The notes: generated by a model not told the origin, from the sequence alone. Counted from the stretch's first letter, positions 40,501 through 49,040 are shown. The stretch: 64,000 bases of DNA from Cryptomeria japonica (GCF_030272615.1 NC_081409.1:238727832-238791831), one strand, 5' to 3'. Translations and numbers: made by a program.

Positions 40501-41922
40501 AGCTCCAGCCCCAGTCAAAATTTTATCCTAGACGATAAGAAAAAACTAAATTTAATTTCATTATTGGAAGCTTTAATATAAGAAAATATTAATCAGTCAA
40601 CCGAGTTCATCTTTTAGCCTGGTCGACGAGGGTTCAATTCTTATTTAAATGTATTGCAGACAGCAAATCAAACATTATTAAAATCCCTGCAAGTTATGAC
40701 TAGGGTTCCACAGGGACATTTCAATCAGACTGGAATTTGGCAATGGAAGCAGGATGGGCAAATCCTAATATCACACTTTCTCTTCTCATCGTATTCAGCA
40801 AGGAGCATTCATGACCCACTCTTGCTCGGGCTTGGCTATTGCCTTTCCAGTTCTTGCCTAATGCTTTTGCACTTGAATACAAACCTCCACACAGTTTCCT
40901 TTTCCTTTCTAAAAAGAAATATACAATGTTTATATTCACACTAACCAAAAAGTGGCATAATGTGGCTGCCTGGATTTCAATATGCAATTCTAAGAAGGGT
41001 TTGAATCGCTGAACCCCGAATCAAAGCATTTAAAAAAACAGATCCATAACGGATTTCGACAACATTGTCCATTCATCCCAATTTTGAAAAAAAAAATTGT
41101 CTCCCTGCTCTATAGATAATTTCTGAAAAAAATAAAACACGGCACACTGCTCTTGCTAGGGTTTGGGTCAATTTAGCTGTGCTCCAGACTCCTCATTAGG
41201 GTTTCAGCCAATGCTACATGACACTAACTTTCCTTCTGGGGATTTACTTTATTTTGCACTACGTTAGATTGTTAATAGCCTTTCAGGTTTCAATTTATTT
41301 AAATTACCCTAAATTTCCATTAGGGTTTCCGTTACAACTATTTTGCTAGAGCTCCATCAAAATAATAAAACACACTACTCGCATCTACAGCCCGTTTAAT
41401 AAAAGCTAAGCCTAACCTGAATTTTAACTCGCGATCAAAAAGTTTACTAGGAAAAATATGCCCATTCGACAAGCGTTCAAATCCTAATTAAATATATTTT
41501 ACAGTAACTACCAAAAAAACTAATTCGGAACCTGAACTTTCGAACTTGCAAACAAATTCCGGTTTGATTTTTGCTACAAACGCATATACAATGTTTAGAT
41601 ACACACAACAAACAGGGAAACCTGTTCAAACGAGTTCAGGTTTTTAGCCTTTTCAACCGGGATTCAAAACTTAAATTGAACATATTTAACAAAGCAAAAC
41701 AAGCACATTAAAAATCCCTATGATACAAGAACTTAAATATCATAATTTAATAGAAGCCTTTCTATAAAGGGTTTTTTCAGGAAGAGTATATGTGCAATGT
41801 ATATGCACACCTAATCTTTGAAAAAAAAATTCCCAGTGGTTTTTTATTTCTTCCCGCTTACCTGACTCGTGCAAATATCGGAAGACCAGGTAGTTCATCT
41901 CCAGAGAAGTGATCGTGGCCAT
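13570..41922 (-). CDS. HOS15: HOS15-type LisH/WD40-repeat protein (TBL1/Ebi family)
   Basis: Coding exons on the minus strand are 41922-41862, 34824-34679, 34583-34148, 33671-33574, 33474-33428, 32326-32176, 32060-31997, 31311-31153, 31009-30888, 28186-28112, 28026-27973, 27869-27796, 14118-14044 and 13789-13570. They join in frame to 1782 nt (593 aa), all with GT-AG introns. Residues about 5-69 form the LisH region ([26 protein letters not shown]). About 95-205 is a Glu/Lys/Arg-rich tract. About 236-593 is a WD40 propeller ending VLDFRM. In Arabidopsis HOS15 (613 aa) is nuclear, recruits histone deacetylase activity and acts as a CUL4-DDB1 substrate receptor in cold, ABA and flowering responses. 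The start at 41922 fits the family; an in-frame upstream ATG at 41952 would add ten residues. No internal stop is seen, so the gene is probably functional. Confidence 0.95.
14119..15701 (-). other. HOS15 intron 12, gene-proximal part
   Basis: This is the 3' end of the 13,677-bp intron 12 (14119-27795). I see no gene and no clear transposon in this portion. At 14225-14275 the phrase GAAACTTTAGCCCCAAAAATAAA is tandemly repeated once. Confidence 0.5.
15702..16054. repeat. 177-bp tandem duplication in intron 12
   Basis: Units 15702-15878 and 15879-16054 share ATATTCTGTTT, AAATGTTGCTA, CACCTAGTTTCATCC and GAAAATGGTGTGCACCATG. They differ by scattered substitutions and short indels. Confidence 0.85.
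16295..17663 (-). mobile_element. TRIM retrotransposon (terminal-repeat element in miniature), 1369 bp
   Basis: Direct LTRs at 17424-17663 (5', minus orientation) and 16295-16575 (3') bound an 850-bp interior. A 12-nt PBS, TGGTATCAGAGC (initiator Met tRNA type), lies at 17423-17412 and abuts the 5' LTR. The purine tract TTAAGGGAGGG ends at 16576, next to the 3' LTR. The 5-bp target duplication GATAT flanks both sides (16290-16294 and 17664-17668). The 3' LTR is 41 bp longer because of an internal tandem duplication of AAGCTAAATAAAGCTTAA-type sequence. The interior has no coding capacity. It is non-autonomous and inserted in HOS15 intron 12 on the gene's own strand. Confidence 0.95.
16788..17395 (-). 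repeat. Degenerate foldback repeat array inside the TRIM
   Basis: About eight units resemble ATGATTTTTGAGGAAAAAAT followed by CGTAAAACCC (plus-strand reading), at about 16788, 16913, 16970, 17020, 17090, 17128, 17290 and 17360. Each has an arm GATTTT and a facing AAAATC, so each could fold as a short hairpin. Spacing is irregular, 40-160 nt. Confidence 0.6.
18068..19450 (-). mobile_element. Copia-type LTR-like region in intron 12
   Basis: It begins, in plus reading, with GGGGGTTGAATCAGT. It contains the minus-strand counterpart of the copia LTR phrase AAGGGTTTNCATGTAAATCTTGTG at about 18175-18205. The stretch 18250-18420 carries seven words of the type GAGCACCAAC, GGCACCAACC or GACACCAATC. 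Element ends and TSD were not resolved, and no coding region was recognised. The family assignment rests on similarity to LTR U5 layouts only. Confidence 0.4.
19950..20500 (-). pseudogene. Ty3/gypsy reverse transcriptase - RNase H fragment
   Basis: Minus-strand translation from 20421 gives [36 protein letters not shown] and [18 protein letters not shown], the RT C-terminal part of gypsy chromovirus-like elements. Just upstream, VVVYL(x)DNILV-like residues in another frame mark the YxDD box, broken by a frameshift. Further on, near 20020-20060, [11 protein letters not shown] marks the start of RNase H. The region has frameshifts and stops and lacks all other domains. It also carries a 25-bp tandem duplication of CAATTGCAATTCCACTAG-like sequence at about 19990-20030. 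Confidence 0.75.
20600..22020 (-). mobile_element. Ty1/copia fragment (RT, RNase H and 3' LTR), degenerate
   Basis: From about 22020 down, the minus strand encodes [44 protein letters not shown] (RT core), then [11 protein letters not shown] and STEAEYRG (RNase H) and RYxxxLVEDR...[13 protein letters not shown] at the C-terminus. In-frame stops occur near 21605, 21301 and 21040. The purine tract CAATTAAGGCAAGG is followed by LTR-like TTAGAATAATAATTC at about 20777, with a TATA-like CTATAAATG near 20660. Gag, protease, integrase and the N-terminal RT are missing; the fragment stops where the opposite-strand copia copy begins. Confidence 0.85.
22022..23684 (+). mobile_element. Ty1/copia fragment (RT, RNase H and 3' LTR), opposite orientation
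   Basis: The plus strand encodes [59 protein letters not shown] and [12 protein letters not shown]. After a frameshift near 22590 it continues with RNase H ([32 protein letters not shown]) to about 23490. Further damage is a TAG near 22768, a 2-nt loss near 23058 and a 1-nt gain near 23180. The purine tract ATTAAGGGAGGG at 23461-23472 is followed by a short LTR starting TATTACAATAATAG and containing TATATAAAG, ending near 23684. The copy starts inside RT, back to back with the minus-strand copy. The two diverge too much to be a recent inverted duplication. Confidence 0.85.
24440..24720 (+). mobile_element. Copia-type LTR fragment with GTTGGTGCTC repeats
   Basis: GTTGGTGCTC or a close variant starts at 24488, 24506, 24538, 24553, 24570 and 24597. 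It is followed by AAGGGTTTTCCACATGAA and TTATGTGTTCCTGTG, a phrase typical of the U5 part of plant copia LTRs. The same motif appears inverted at 18250-18420. From 23685 to 24439 I see only AT/GT-rich sequence with no recognisable gene. Confidence 0.5.
24784..24961. repeat. 91-bp tandem duplication in intron 12
   Basis: CATACAGATAGTATCC through GTAAGAGCTGAGCACT occurs at 24784-24870 and again at 24875-24961. Only a few differences separate the copies, so it is relatively young. Confidence 0.9.
24970..27572 (-). mobile_element. Internally deleted Ty3/gypsy element with two LTRs
   Basis: Similar direct repeats lie at about 24970-25607 (3' LTR) and 26965-27572 (5' LTR). They share CTTGGCCAA(G/A)(-/A)CACAATCAT, GAATTTCCC/AATTTTCCC and CCAAATGTACCC(A/C)ACAAG. 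The initiator-Met PBS TGGTATCAGA (26960-26951) follows the 5' LTR. The 1.35-kb interior retains a leader and one fragment at about 26070-25740. Its translation resembles the protease-RT linker of gypsy elements ([18 protein letters not shown], then IELELGSP). Most of gag and pol is deleted. Left LTR edges are approximate. Confidence 0.65.
28187..29700 (-). other. HOS15 intron 9, part without recognisable features
   Basis: This is AT-rich intronic sequence of the 2,701-bp intron 9 (28187-30887). No gene, RNA or clear transposon is seen. Confidence 0.5.
29755..30462 (+). pseudogene. LINE-type RNase H fragment, tandemly duplicated
   Basis: The plus strand encodes GWVKVNF near 29808 (start of an RNase H fold, with the first catalytic Asp position replaced), then [16 protein letters not shown] at about 29919. 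The stretch 29893-30160 is repeated at 30165-30440 with [16 protein letters not shown], ending [15 protein letters not shown]. This is the RNase H domain that closes plant LINE ORF2 proteins. Stops and frameshifts disable both copies. It sits antisense in HOS15 intron 9. Confidence 0.7.
32822..33129 (+). mobile_element. Probable tRNA-derived SINE in HOS15 intron 5
   Basis: An A-box-like TTGGTTAAAACATTCAG near 32840 and a B-box-like AAGTTCAATTCCCC near 32877 are spaced as in a tRNA-derived pol III promoter. A body with three copies of GACTCTTG(A/G)TCTTCCATAG follows (about 32911, 32945 and 33002). The element ends in a run of twelve A at about 33118-33129. A target duplication was not convincingly found. 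It is antisense to HOS15. Confidence 0.55.
34148..34583 (-). other. HOS15: HOS15 exon 3 with GA-rich repeat coding a charged tract
   Basis: Exon 3 supplies residues 70-214. After [15 protein letters not shown] it becomes an almost uninterrupted run of EK, ER and EH dipeptides over about 110 residues. The sense strand is nearly pure purine (GAGAAG/GAGCGT hexamers). This gives a single long helix between LisH and the propeller. The family has such a region, variable in length. The hexamer repeat predicts slippage and length polymorphism. Confidence 0.85.
35585..36410 (+). mobile_element. Possible solo LTR in HOS15 intron 1
   Basis: It starts TGTAATGTCCCCCCC, an abrupt composition change, and includes a block rich in GACCCTGTCCC-type words (35760-35950). 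The right end is uncertain. No coding sequence and no confirmed target duplication; the LTR reading is a guess from the TG start and composition. Confidence 0.3.
37432..38137. repeat. About 350-bp tandem duplication in intron 1
   Basis: Copy 1 (37432-37746) and copy 2 (37781-38137) share ACATTGTGCAAACATATTC, GAATTCAAATACAAGATTC and ATAGGTCATTTTTTCTGG. Copy 2 has a 40-bp insertion. Confidence 0.9.
38396..39414 (+). repeat. 270-bp-period tandem duplication with an unassigned ORF fragment
   Basis: Copy 1 (38730-38982) and copy 2 (39000-39252) are about 97% alike; a 17-nt AACCAATGAACGATAG phrase precedes copy 2 and an equivalent lies at 38683. Each copy encodes the same 63-residue frame starting [12 protein letters not shown], and an open frame of 97 codons precedes them (38396-38689). 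I recognise no family. Most likely this is a fragment of a transposon or a duplicated gene piece. Confidence 0.6.
39556..39599. repeat. Perfect 13-bp inverted repeat (hairpin)
   Basis: GTGACAAGCACCC (39556-39568) and GGGTGCTTGTCAC (39587-39599) are exact complements across an 18-nt spacer, inside HOS15 intron 1. The arms are too short for a typical plant miRNA precursor. Confidence 0.7.
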
Positions 41923-42370
41923 CCACGCCGCTTGAGATAAAATCCCCTGCAATAATATATACTGCCTTCTTTAACGCAGCAGATTGAAAGCTATGGAAAT
42001 CGTTCATGGCCAAACTCCTGAGATTAAAATTGATTATGCTGCCAATTAGACATGCCCAGATCACGAGAGCCGAGGGATAGTATATTTTGGGTGTGTGTAT
42101 ATATGCTTGTGTGTATATGTCATGGGGTTTTTACAATTGTGTATATATCACGGGGGTTTGTAGGCTGGGTTAATGTCTCTGTCACGGGGTTTCACCGGGT
42201 AGTTGCGCTCTATGGTTATCCGGACCACAAATCGTTGGTACATCAACGATGCATAGTGATTAAAGATTTGTTTGAATGCATGATAGCCGTTGATTCAGGA
42301 TGTTATATGGGAAGTATGGAGATTTTAAAAGGTGTAAACCATGTTTGACGGGTTTTTTATTTTATTTTAA
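41923..42370 (-). promoter_or_regulatory. HOS15 5' UTR and proximal promoter
   Basis: Upstream of the start codon the minus strand has a GC-richer stretch to about 42060, then TATATA-containing sequence at about 42092-42115. I infer a transcription start near 42050-42070 and a 5' UTR of about 130-150 nt. No experimental support. The LTR of element 3 begins less than 100 bp further upstream. Confidence 0.4.
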
Positions 42371-42429
42371 CTTTTTTTTTGTGTCTAGTGGTAAAATAAT
42401 TATTCTTGTGTGGTTAATCTGTGCTGGTT

Positions 42430-43397
42430 AAATATATGCAAGTTAACGAGTGTGTCAATTTGAATTTCATCATCAAAATACTACCTGCAACATGTTTGTT
42501 TCACAAAATATAAAAGAAATGCTACATGGAATCCAAACCCAACCAATGAAACTACATGAAATTAATATTGAAATAAAAACATTATTTTTACTTTCATGAT
42601 TTAAGTCTCATTATGTCCTAACTCCACTGAAGAATGGACTAATAACTGGTAGTTAACTTGAAAATTCACTTGAAGACTAACTCTTTCTCAACTCAAACTC
42701 CCACATTTATAGACTTTGAGAGGATAAGATGATGTGGCCTAGATCAACGGTCATGATCAGATCTGCAGATTTGGATGGTTGTAAGCAAAAGTGAAGGTTG
42801 AAAGAAAATGGGAAGGAGAAGACAAGTGTTACTCATCTCACCTTGACTGGGTTGCTGACTAGGGGAATCTAGAAATGGTTGGAGAAGATTTAGGCATGAG
42901 AGGACAAGTGGACTTAAGTCCTTCTTAAGATATAGGGATGTTGAAGAGAATATAGAAGAAAGTTAAGAAATATGTGTACGTACACAATATTTCATTTATT
43001 TTGGAAGTTGAAGATAAGTGGCTAATAAATGTTTATTTGTTTAATTTTATTGAATTAATTTAGCCACATGATGGATGAGTTGGCAAAGGAAAAATGAAGT
43101 GGAGATGGAAGGTGAGTTGGAAAAGAATTAAATAATTGAAGAAATCATTTAATATTTGAGACTATAAGATAGATGAATAACCATTAAATATTAGATATTT
43201 AATTGATTGACTAGAGGAATAATTAAATATTATATATTTAATTAATTGGTTAGAGTAAAAGGATAAATGAATTAACTAATAAAATGTTTCAATTAAATTA
43301 ATTAATGGAAAGACATAAAATGAATTAAATAAATTAATCTTTTCAAATTAATTATTTAATAAAAGAATCACTCGTAGCCATTTTTATGTGTATATAT
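42430..43397 (-). repeat. 3' LTR of element 3
   Basis: On the minus strand the LTR begins TATATACACATAAAAATGG after GGGGCAAAA, aligned in position with the TTTAGACGTATAAA start of element 1. It has the TTAATTAAAT-rich U3 and a TATA box, TCTATAAATG, at 42714-42705. The end near 42430 (TTGCATATA) is a guess from the CTTGCATACA end of element 1. Transcription from this LTR would run toward HOS15. Confidence 0.6.
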
Positions 43398-43412
43398 TTT
43401 GCCCCTCTTTGA
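43397..43412 (-). promoter_or_regulatory. Polypurine tract of element 3
   Basis: Minus-strand AAAGAGGGGCAAAAT lies directly before the 3' LTR, matching AAAGGGGCAAAAT of element 1 at 9602. Confidence 0.65.
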
Positions 43413-43930
43413 AATGATGTCGAAACAACATTGTTTCAAAGATTAAATCAAGTCTCGAGTGTACCTGATGGAAATAAAAATTCTGATTGTGTGCCCCCTT
43501 GGGAGATTGATCGTGAGTTTGTTGAAAATTTTGGATAAGTGATTGATCTCACAATAATTGAAAAGATCCTTCAATTAAATTCATTTATGAAAAATAAATA
43601 AAATTGCCCCATTTAAAAGCATTAATTACCCTCCCAAATGGTAAATATAAAATTAACCAAAGTTAATTTTAATCTCATTTCCATCCTTGTTAGCTTGTGA
43701 AGAAAATTGTCTTTGGTGAGGTGGCAAAATGGTTATCTCGTTCAAAAACCATCGATTTGAGCGCGTTCGACAATATCAGCGACCTCCTAACTATGGTTAT
43801 CTGGTATGTACCTTATCCCGAGCTTTTTTGCACCTTGTCATTTGATTTTCCTTGTTTTTCAATGCATGTGAGGCTATTTTGAATTTTTTCGATTTTCGGC
43901 TTTATGATTTAATGCTTTTGTTTGTTATTT

Positions 43931-44200
43931 TAGTGTATTTGCATTGGTTGTTAACGTTTTTGATGGTTTTAGCACATTTGGTTGTTTTGTTCACGCCTTT
44001 ATGATGTGTGTTAGCGTTTTTGTTATGTCAGCGCTTATGCTTTTAGTGTTTGCGCATATGTTAAAAAGGGTAGTACATATGATTGTTTCACGCTTTTGTT
44101 CCAAGGGTTAACGCTTTTGTTCCAAGGGTTAGCGCTTTTGTGAAAAAGTTTCACGCATATGTGTGTTTTAGCACCTGTGTTCAATAGAATAGAGTTTTTG
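43931..44200 (+). repeat. Phased array E (TAGCGCTTTTGT motif) before the antisense PMD ORF
   Basis: Motifs start at 43931, 43952, 43970, 43991, 44012, 44029, 44050, 44071, 44088, 44109, 44130, 44151, 44169 and 44190. Nine of the 13 steps are 21 nt and four are 17 or 18. Consensus is about T(A/C)(G/A)CGCTTTTGT, with unrelated filler. A lone GAGCGCGTTCG at 43760 resembles the first unit of array A. The motif is oriented with the PMD ORF, antisense to the gag-pol of the same element. Confidence 0.85.
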
Positions 44201-44654
44201 TTTCGAATGAATTTGTTTGATGTTGTTCATGTTAAAATTCATTTTGAGGATGTGATTGATGCATTTTGATACGCAATTGTGATTGATAGGTATTCGATTG
44301 ATGTCATGATTGATAGAGATTTGATAATGTTGATTGATAGGATAAACGGCTGATTGATTTGATTTGATCTGTAGATTGATAGATTAGCTCTAAGAAACTA
44401 ATTCAGTTTCTGATGAAGAGCATAACAGAGTTTGATTGAACTTATTGATTGATAGAAAACCATGATTGATAGTTTTAGATTGATTTGATAGCCCGATTTG
44501 CTTCATTTGAAAAGATGTACCAATTGTTGATGTGATAGATTAGCGATCTCTTTGATTTGATAGATAGATGAGTGATGATTAATAGAAGTCAAATTTTCTT
44601 GTTAAATAGGAGAAACTCGATGTTCTCCAGTGTCGGGAGAAATTCTCGGCTATA

Positions 44655-47093
44655 CGCCACTTAGTGCCAGAGCTTACATAGGCTGAGATTAGACACATAG
44701 ATGCCTACAGATTACGCCACTTGTTATATATGCCTGATATTACCCATAATAGGGGTTTATTGACTGCCTTAGCAGAGAGATGGCATAACGAGCACAACAC
44801 TTTCCACCTGCCCACTGGTGAGATTAGTGTAACACTTGAGGATGTCTACAGGATTCTCCACATCCTTGTGACTGGTGAGTTAGTCCAGTATAATTTCCAG
44901 GATCGTGGAGGGACAAAGGCTTGCAGAGCTGTATTTAGTGATGAGAGCATTTCCAGAGGAGAGATCCGATTGGAGGATATGATTGTGTATTATGAGACTC
45001 TCCCAGTGATTCTTGCAGGTTTGATTGGCGGATTTATCTATCTAGACAAGAGATCTCGAAGTTTTGTTGTTGGTTGGGGTGAGATTCTTCAGAGCATGAT
45101 GCAGCATCGGACTCGATATGCATGGGGTGTTTGCATGCTTGCTCATTTGTATCCTGATCTTCATCAGGTTGTTTTTTATGAGAGTGCTAGTCTATCTACA
45201 GGATGCACACTTTTACAGATCTAGTGTTGGAGGCACATTGTTATTACTCGGCCTATCCATCATAGAGTTTGTGGTGAGAGGCAGTCGTATGTCTATTTAT
45301 ATGCAGGTATCCTTACTCAGCATAAGCTGGGTAAGATGGAGTATTGGTGCTAGGTTCTAGATTCATTGGATAGCGTTATTTGGAGACCTTATATCGAATG
45401 TGAGCCATGGATAGATGATGCACGGGCATTACCATATATTATGTAGAGTAGATATCTCATTGGTCAGACTCCATACATTATTGAGCGATAGTTGATTAGT
45501 CGCATTTTGAGACAGTTTGGTATAATTCAGCACATGCCTACTGGTGTCACTATATATGCATGACGGTACAAGGATAGGCGAGATTGGGGACCGTCTTTGT
45601 CTTTTGAGATAGCACCCGCAGAGTTTCTGGCTACTCCTAGGGTGGCTTATGATTTGAGATTACACATTCTGCATCCTGGGGTGACTACAGATTATGCTCA
45701 GTACATGCTTGCACACCCATTTCCTTGGATTACCGATCCAGCAGACCCTCCTCCCAGCTCAGGAGATGAGGAGGATGATTCAGATGATCTTATCATTAGG
45801 AGACGAAGACAGAGAGGAGTGTTAGGGTTTCTAGTAGATCCGAAGCAAATATGAACTAACAATTATATGCAGATTTAAATACAAAAGATAAAGAAATAAA
45901 ACATGACATAGATAACACAGAGATTTAATGTGGTTCACCCGTAATGGGTTACGTCCACCATACACAGTCGTCCAATCTTTCTTATTATCCAGCAAAAACA
46001 GTACATCAACCTTACAATGCCTTAAGCATCCCAGCCGCTTATAACATGCGTTTTTAGGGCAAAAAAAAGTCAGCCTTTTTAGGGTTTTATTACAATGTCG
46101 GTTTTCATCAAAAAAAGTTGGTCTTTTTAGCACGTATCCTTGCCGGACCCTAGCAAGGATACGTGCTGAGTGTACAGTACTTTGTTGATCAGTCACCACA
46201 TTTCAACAATCTCCCACTTGGAGATTGATCAGGCTCCACACCGAACAAGGAGAGCTTAGAGTTGCTCAAGAGGTCGGAGGTGATGGAGATGAGGGAAGAG
46301 ATGGAGGCGAAGGCAGTAGGAGACCCAGATGGAGAGGAGGTCGATTGAGAGTCCGTGGAGGACCTTTTGGATCGGTTGGCAGGATTGGAAGACCACTTTC
46401 CATGGTGGGAGAGAGGCATGATGGGTTGGGAGGGACACTAGCAGGGCATGTATGAGATCAGTGAGAGGATTACCCTCTACAGGAGGAGGCAGGATTACTG
46501 GACTGGATGGGGGTTGCGAGAGAGGCATTGATTTTGGTCAGATTCAGCCGGACCCTAGGGTTATTTCAGCTCATGGTGGAGAGGAGGAGGATTTAGAGGA
46601 TCATGTTCCTCTTATTAGACGACGAGTTCTAAGAGCTACTCAGATTGAGATTCCAGCAGGTGGACAGGGAGCTGGAGTTGAGGGGATTGAGGGTCATGTT
46701 TCTCAGCAGGATGTGCTAGAGAAAGATACCTTGGAGAGTCTCGGAGAACAGATAGATCAGCTTAGAGCACAGGTACAAACACTCATGATAGAGAGAGACA
46801 GGGTTGTTAGGAGACTGCAGGATACTCAGGGTCTCCTTGATCACATTCAGCAGGTTGGATCGGGCACTCTCTCAGCTAATACCGTTAGAGCACTATTTTG
46901 GGTTGGGAAGGAGACATCACACTGGCGACAATTATATGAGGATTTAGTCGCAGAGAGCTAGAGGGCAGGTAGCTATCATACCACTGTGAGGATGGATACT
47001 AGTAGCGGTGGAGTCATGGGACCTCCTCAGAGGAGTGGTAATCATGCAGGACAGACATCTAGGGGATCTTCTCGCCCACAGCCACAGAGATGA
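44655..47093 (+). pseudogene. Plant mobile domain (PMD, aminotransferase-like) ORF, antisense to pol in element 3
   Basis: One frame from 44655 to 45850 encodes HIDAYRLRHLLYMPD, TALAERWHNEHNTFHLPTGE, ISVTLEDVYRILHI, WRPYIECEPWIDDARALPY and ERxLISRILRQFG, the core of the plant mobile domain (PF10536 type). It ends in an acidic and Arg-rich tail (DEEDDSDDLIIRRRRQR). Stops at about 44682, 45222, 45357 and several later positions, without frameshift, disable it. A copia 3' end (45852 to about 46260) interrupts it. The second half (about 46268-47093) encodes a charged, coiled-coil-like region (LESLGEQIDQLRAQVQTLMI). A possible upstream exon reads VAKWLSRSKTIDLSAFDN at 43721-43774 before a GTATGT donor. 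PMD proteins occur both in Tat-type elements and as host silencing factors; here the position marks an element-borne gene. Confidence 0.8.
45852..46260 (-). mobile_element. Copia 3' end (purine tract plus LTR) inserted in the PMD ORF
   Basis: On the minus strand CCAAGTGGGAGAT (46221-46209) is followed by an LTR that starts TGTTGAAATGTGG at 46208 and ends TTGTTAGTTCA at 45852 (357 bp, TG...CA). The purine tract and TGTTGAAAT start are classic for plant Ty1/copia. Only about 40-50 bp of the interior remain. No convincing 5-bp target duplication was found, so deletion followed insertion. Confidence 0.75.
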
Positions 47094-49040
47094 ACAGAGT
47101 TAGGTGGTAGTGGCATAGGACTGCCTTGACTTGATTTATATTGATGAGGCACTTGTATTTTTGATCCGATATCATTGTATACTTGGACTTTTATTGGTTT
47201 ATGATGATATGCAGACATGGACTCTATATGATGATCTTTTATTATGCATGTTACTCTATATGATGATGATCTATATGCATTGATTACATGGATGATGTTA
47301 TTTTCTTTTATTTTCATGATGATGATGGTCTATATGATGCAATGATGCTGAAATGAAAAATGCTTTTGATTTTTTGTTTTTAATGATCATGGATGCAAAT
47401 GAAAATGATTACTAACTTAAATAATGCAAATGCAATGACCTATATGAGAATGTTTCTAATGATTGGTTTTTTTGTTTTTAATGTGTATGCATATAATGAT
47501 GTGAAAATGCAAATGATTTGTTTTTTATTTCAAGTTTGATGATGTAAATGCAAATGATAATTATGAATGCTATGTTTGATCAAACTTATAATGATAAATG
47601 AATCTAAGTGCAAAGATGCAACTAAACGACTTTAATGAATAAAAAGAACTTACAATAATAATGATCCTAATACAAATAATAATGATGATATACTACATGA
47701 TTAAATGAGATGCACTTAATGGAATGCAAACTAATGCAACGATTGAATGCAACTAAATAAAATGAATGATGGTTGAAATGATTCCAAAGATGAATTCACC
47801 TACAATGATCAAATGTAAATTATTTTTGTTTGTCCAAGTATACTCAATATTTATTTATAATTGTTGATCTCTGAATGAAATGATATGGCTATAATGCAAC
47901 CGACAATGAATGCTTATAATGCAGGTGAATAATGAGCTAATCTAAAAATTATCTAACTAAAATGATACTTCCATTCTTCATATGTTGTCTTGTAATAGTG
48001 CTTGATTTCATCATTGAGCTTTAAAATGTTGTAAGAAAATATAAGCAACTTGACATAAAGATCCAAGTTGACCTGAGTATTTATTGTAGAACATACAAGG
48101 ATCATCTCCTTTCATGCATGACTCGGAACGTCCTCCTTGATCTTTTGTCGATCATATCTTTATACAAGTACATACCTTAACAAGAGATAAACCACAGACA
48201 ACAATCAAAGAAAATAATCATGTCTCATCATAGCTTCTCTAGTCATGGACATCCTTGAGTCACATAGAGCATGATTAACAATAAAATCAAGATATAAACA
48301 TTGAATCTTGTATTTAATTCACATGTTCTTATGGTCATTAACTGATATAATCATCTTGATGAATGATCATTTATAATATTTCATTACTTGCTGGTTGATT
48401 CTTCATTTTCAGAGTTTCATGATTCAGTTGTTACAAAATGCCTTGATCTTCATTGCTTTGTTGCTCGTTATCTGTTTCAAAATCCTAGGTGTTTTTGGTT
48501 TTTTCTAAGTTTTTCGAATTTTTTTGGATTGTCAAAGATTTAAAAGATCACCTTAGGAAGAGGAATTAAGACTTTGCCCCCAACGGAAACAAAACTTTAT
48601 TATGGATGTATGAATTGATCAAGATCCAAACCACGATGGGATACAAATGCAGATATGATTGATTCTGATAAAATCTAAGATAGTGACTACGATAAGTATG
48701 TAAAAAACTGATAACTTGTTTGATAAGCTACATATTTCCTGCTAAATGGTTCAAAGCAATGGATGTGAAAGATGAAATGGATGAGATAAGATAGATGGAA
48801 GTAGTAGATGTGATAGGATGAAGTGGATAGGTGCGTGAAGCGATCTCGTAGATGGAAGAACTCACTTTTTAGATAGCGCCTGTTTACCAGGTTTTCACTA
48901 TCTAAATTTATTGCATTTTTTCCATATTTTGATTTTTTTTCTTTTTTCTTTTTGTTTTATTCTTTTTAGGGATTTTCTGATTCTTACTGATTTCTTCAGG
49001 ACTTTATATGTTTGTTATTGATTTATTTTAGGACTTTACA
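47094..49040 (-). other. Spacer of element 3 between PMD ORF and integrase
   Basis: No gene. From 47150 to 48000 the sequence is a drifting ATG/GATG/ATGCAAATG-rich low-complexity region. A purine tract TTGGGGGCAAAGTC lies on the minus strand at about 48572-48585 and resembles the extra tracts of element 1. Confidence 0.5.

Larger units (their letters stand above)
36955..41420. repeat. Dispersed AGGGTTTC-containing repeat copies in intron 1
   Basis: Related segments lie at about 36955-37280, 40370-40560 and 41140-41420. Each carries several (T/C)TAGGGTTTC words, plus phrases such as CCAGACTCC(T/-)(T/C)A and GTCAATGCTA/GCCAATGCTA. A second pair, 40592-40695 and 41618-41722, shares GAGTTCA, TTTTAGCCT and ATTAAAAATCCCT. 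The intron apparently grew by local segmental duplication. The words are telomere-like in sequence but are not tandem. Confidence 0.5.

Noticed and set aside
40380-41340. Telomere-like TTAGGGTTT words in intron 1
   Set aside because: They are scattered 50-100 nt apart and part of a larger dispersed repeat, not a tandem telomeric array.
41858-42064. Alternative minus-strand frame starting upstream of HOS15 exon 1
   Set aside because: It is out of frame with the conserved LisH sequence and ends within the exon; at most an upstream ORF in the 5' UTR.
46225-46455. Gly/Arg-rich plus-strand frame in the PMD region as a separate gene
   Set aside because: It starts in the inserted copia end and runs out of frame with the flanking PMD ORF coding; chance open frame.
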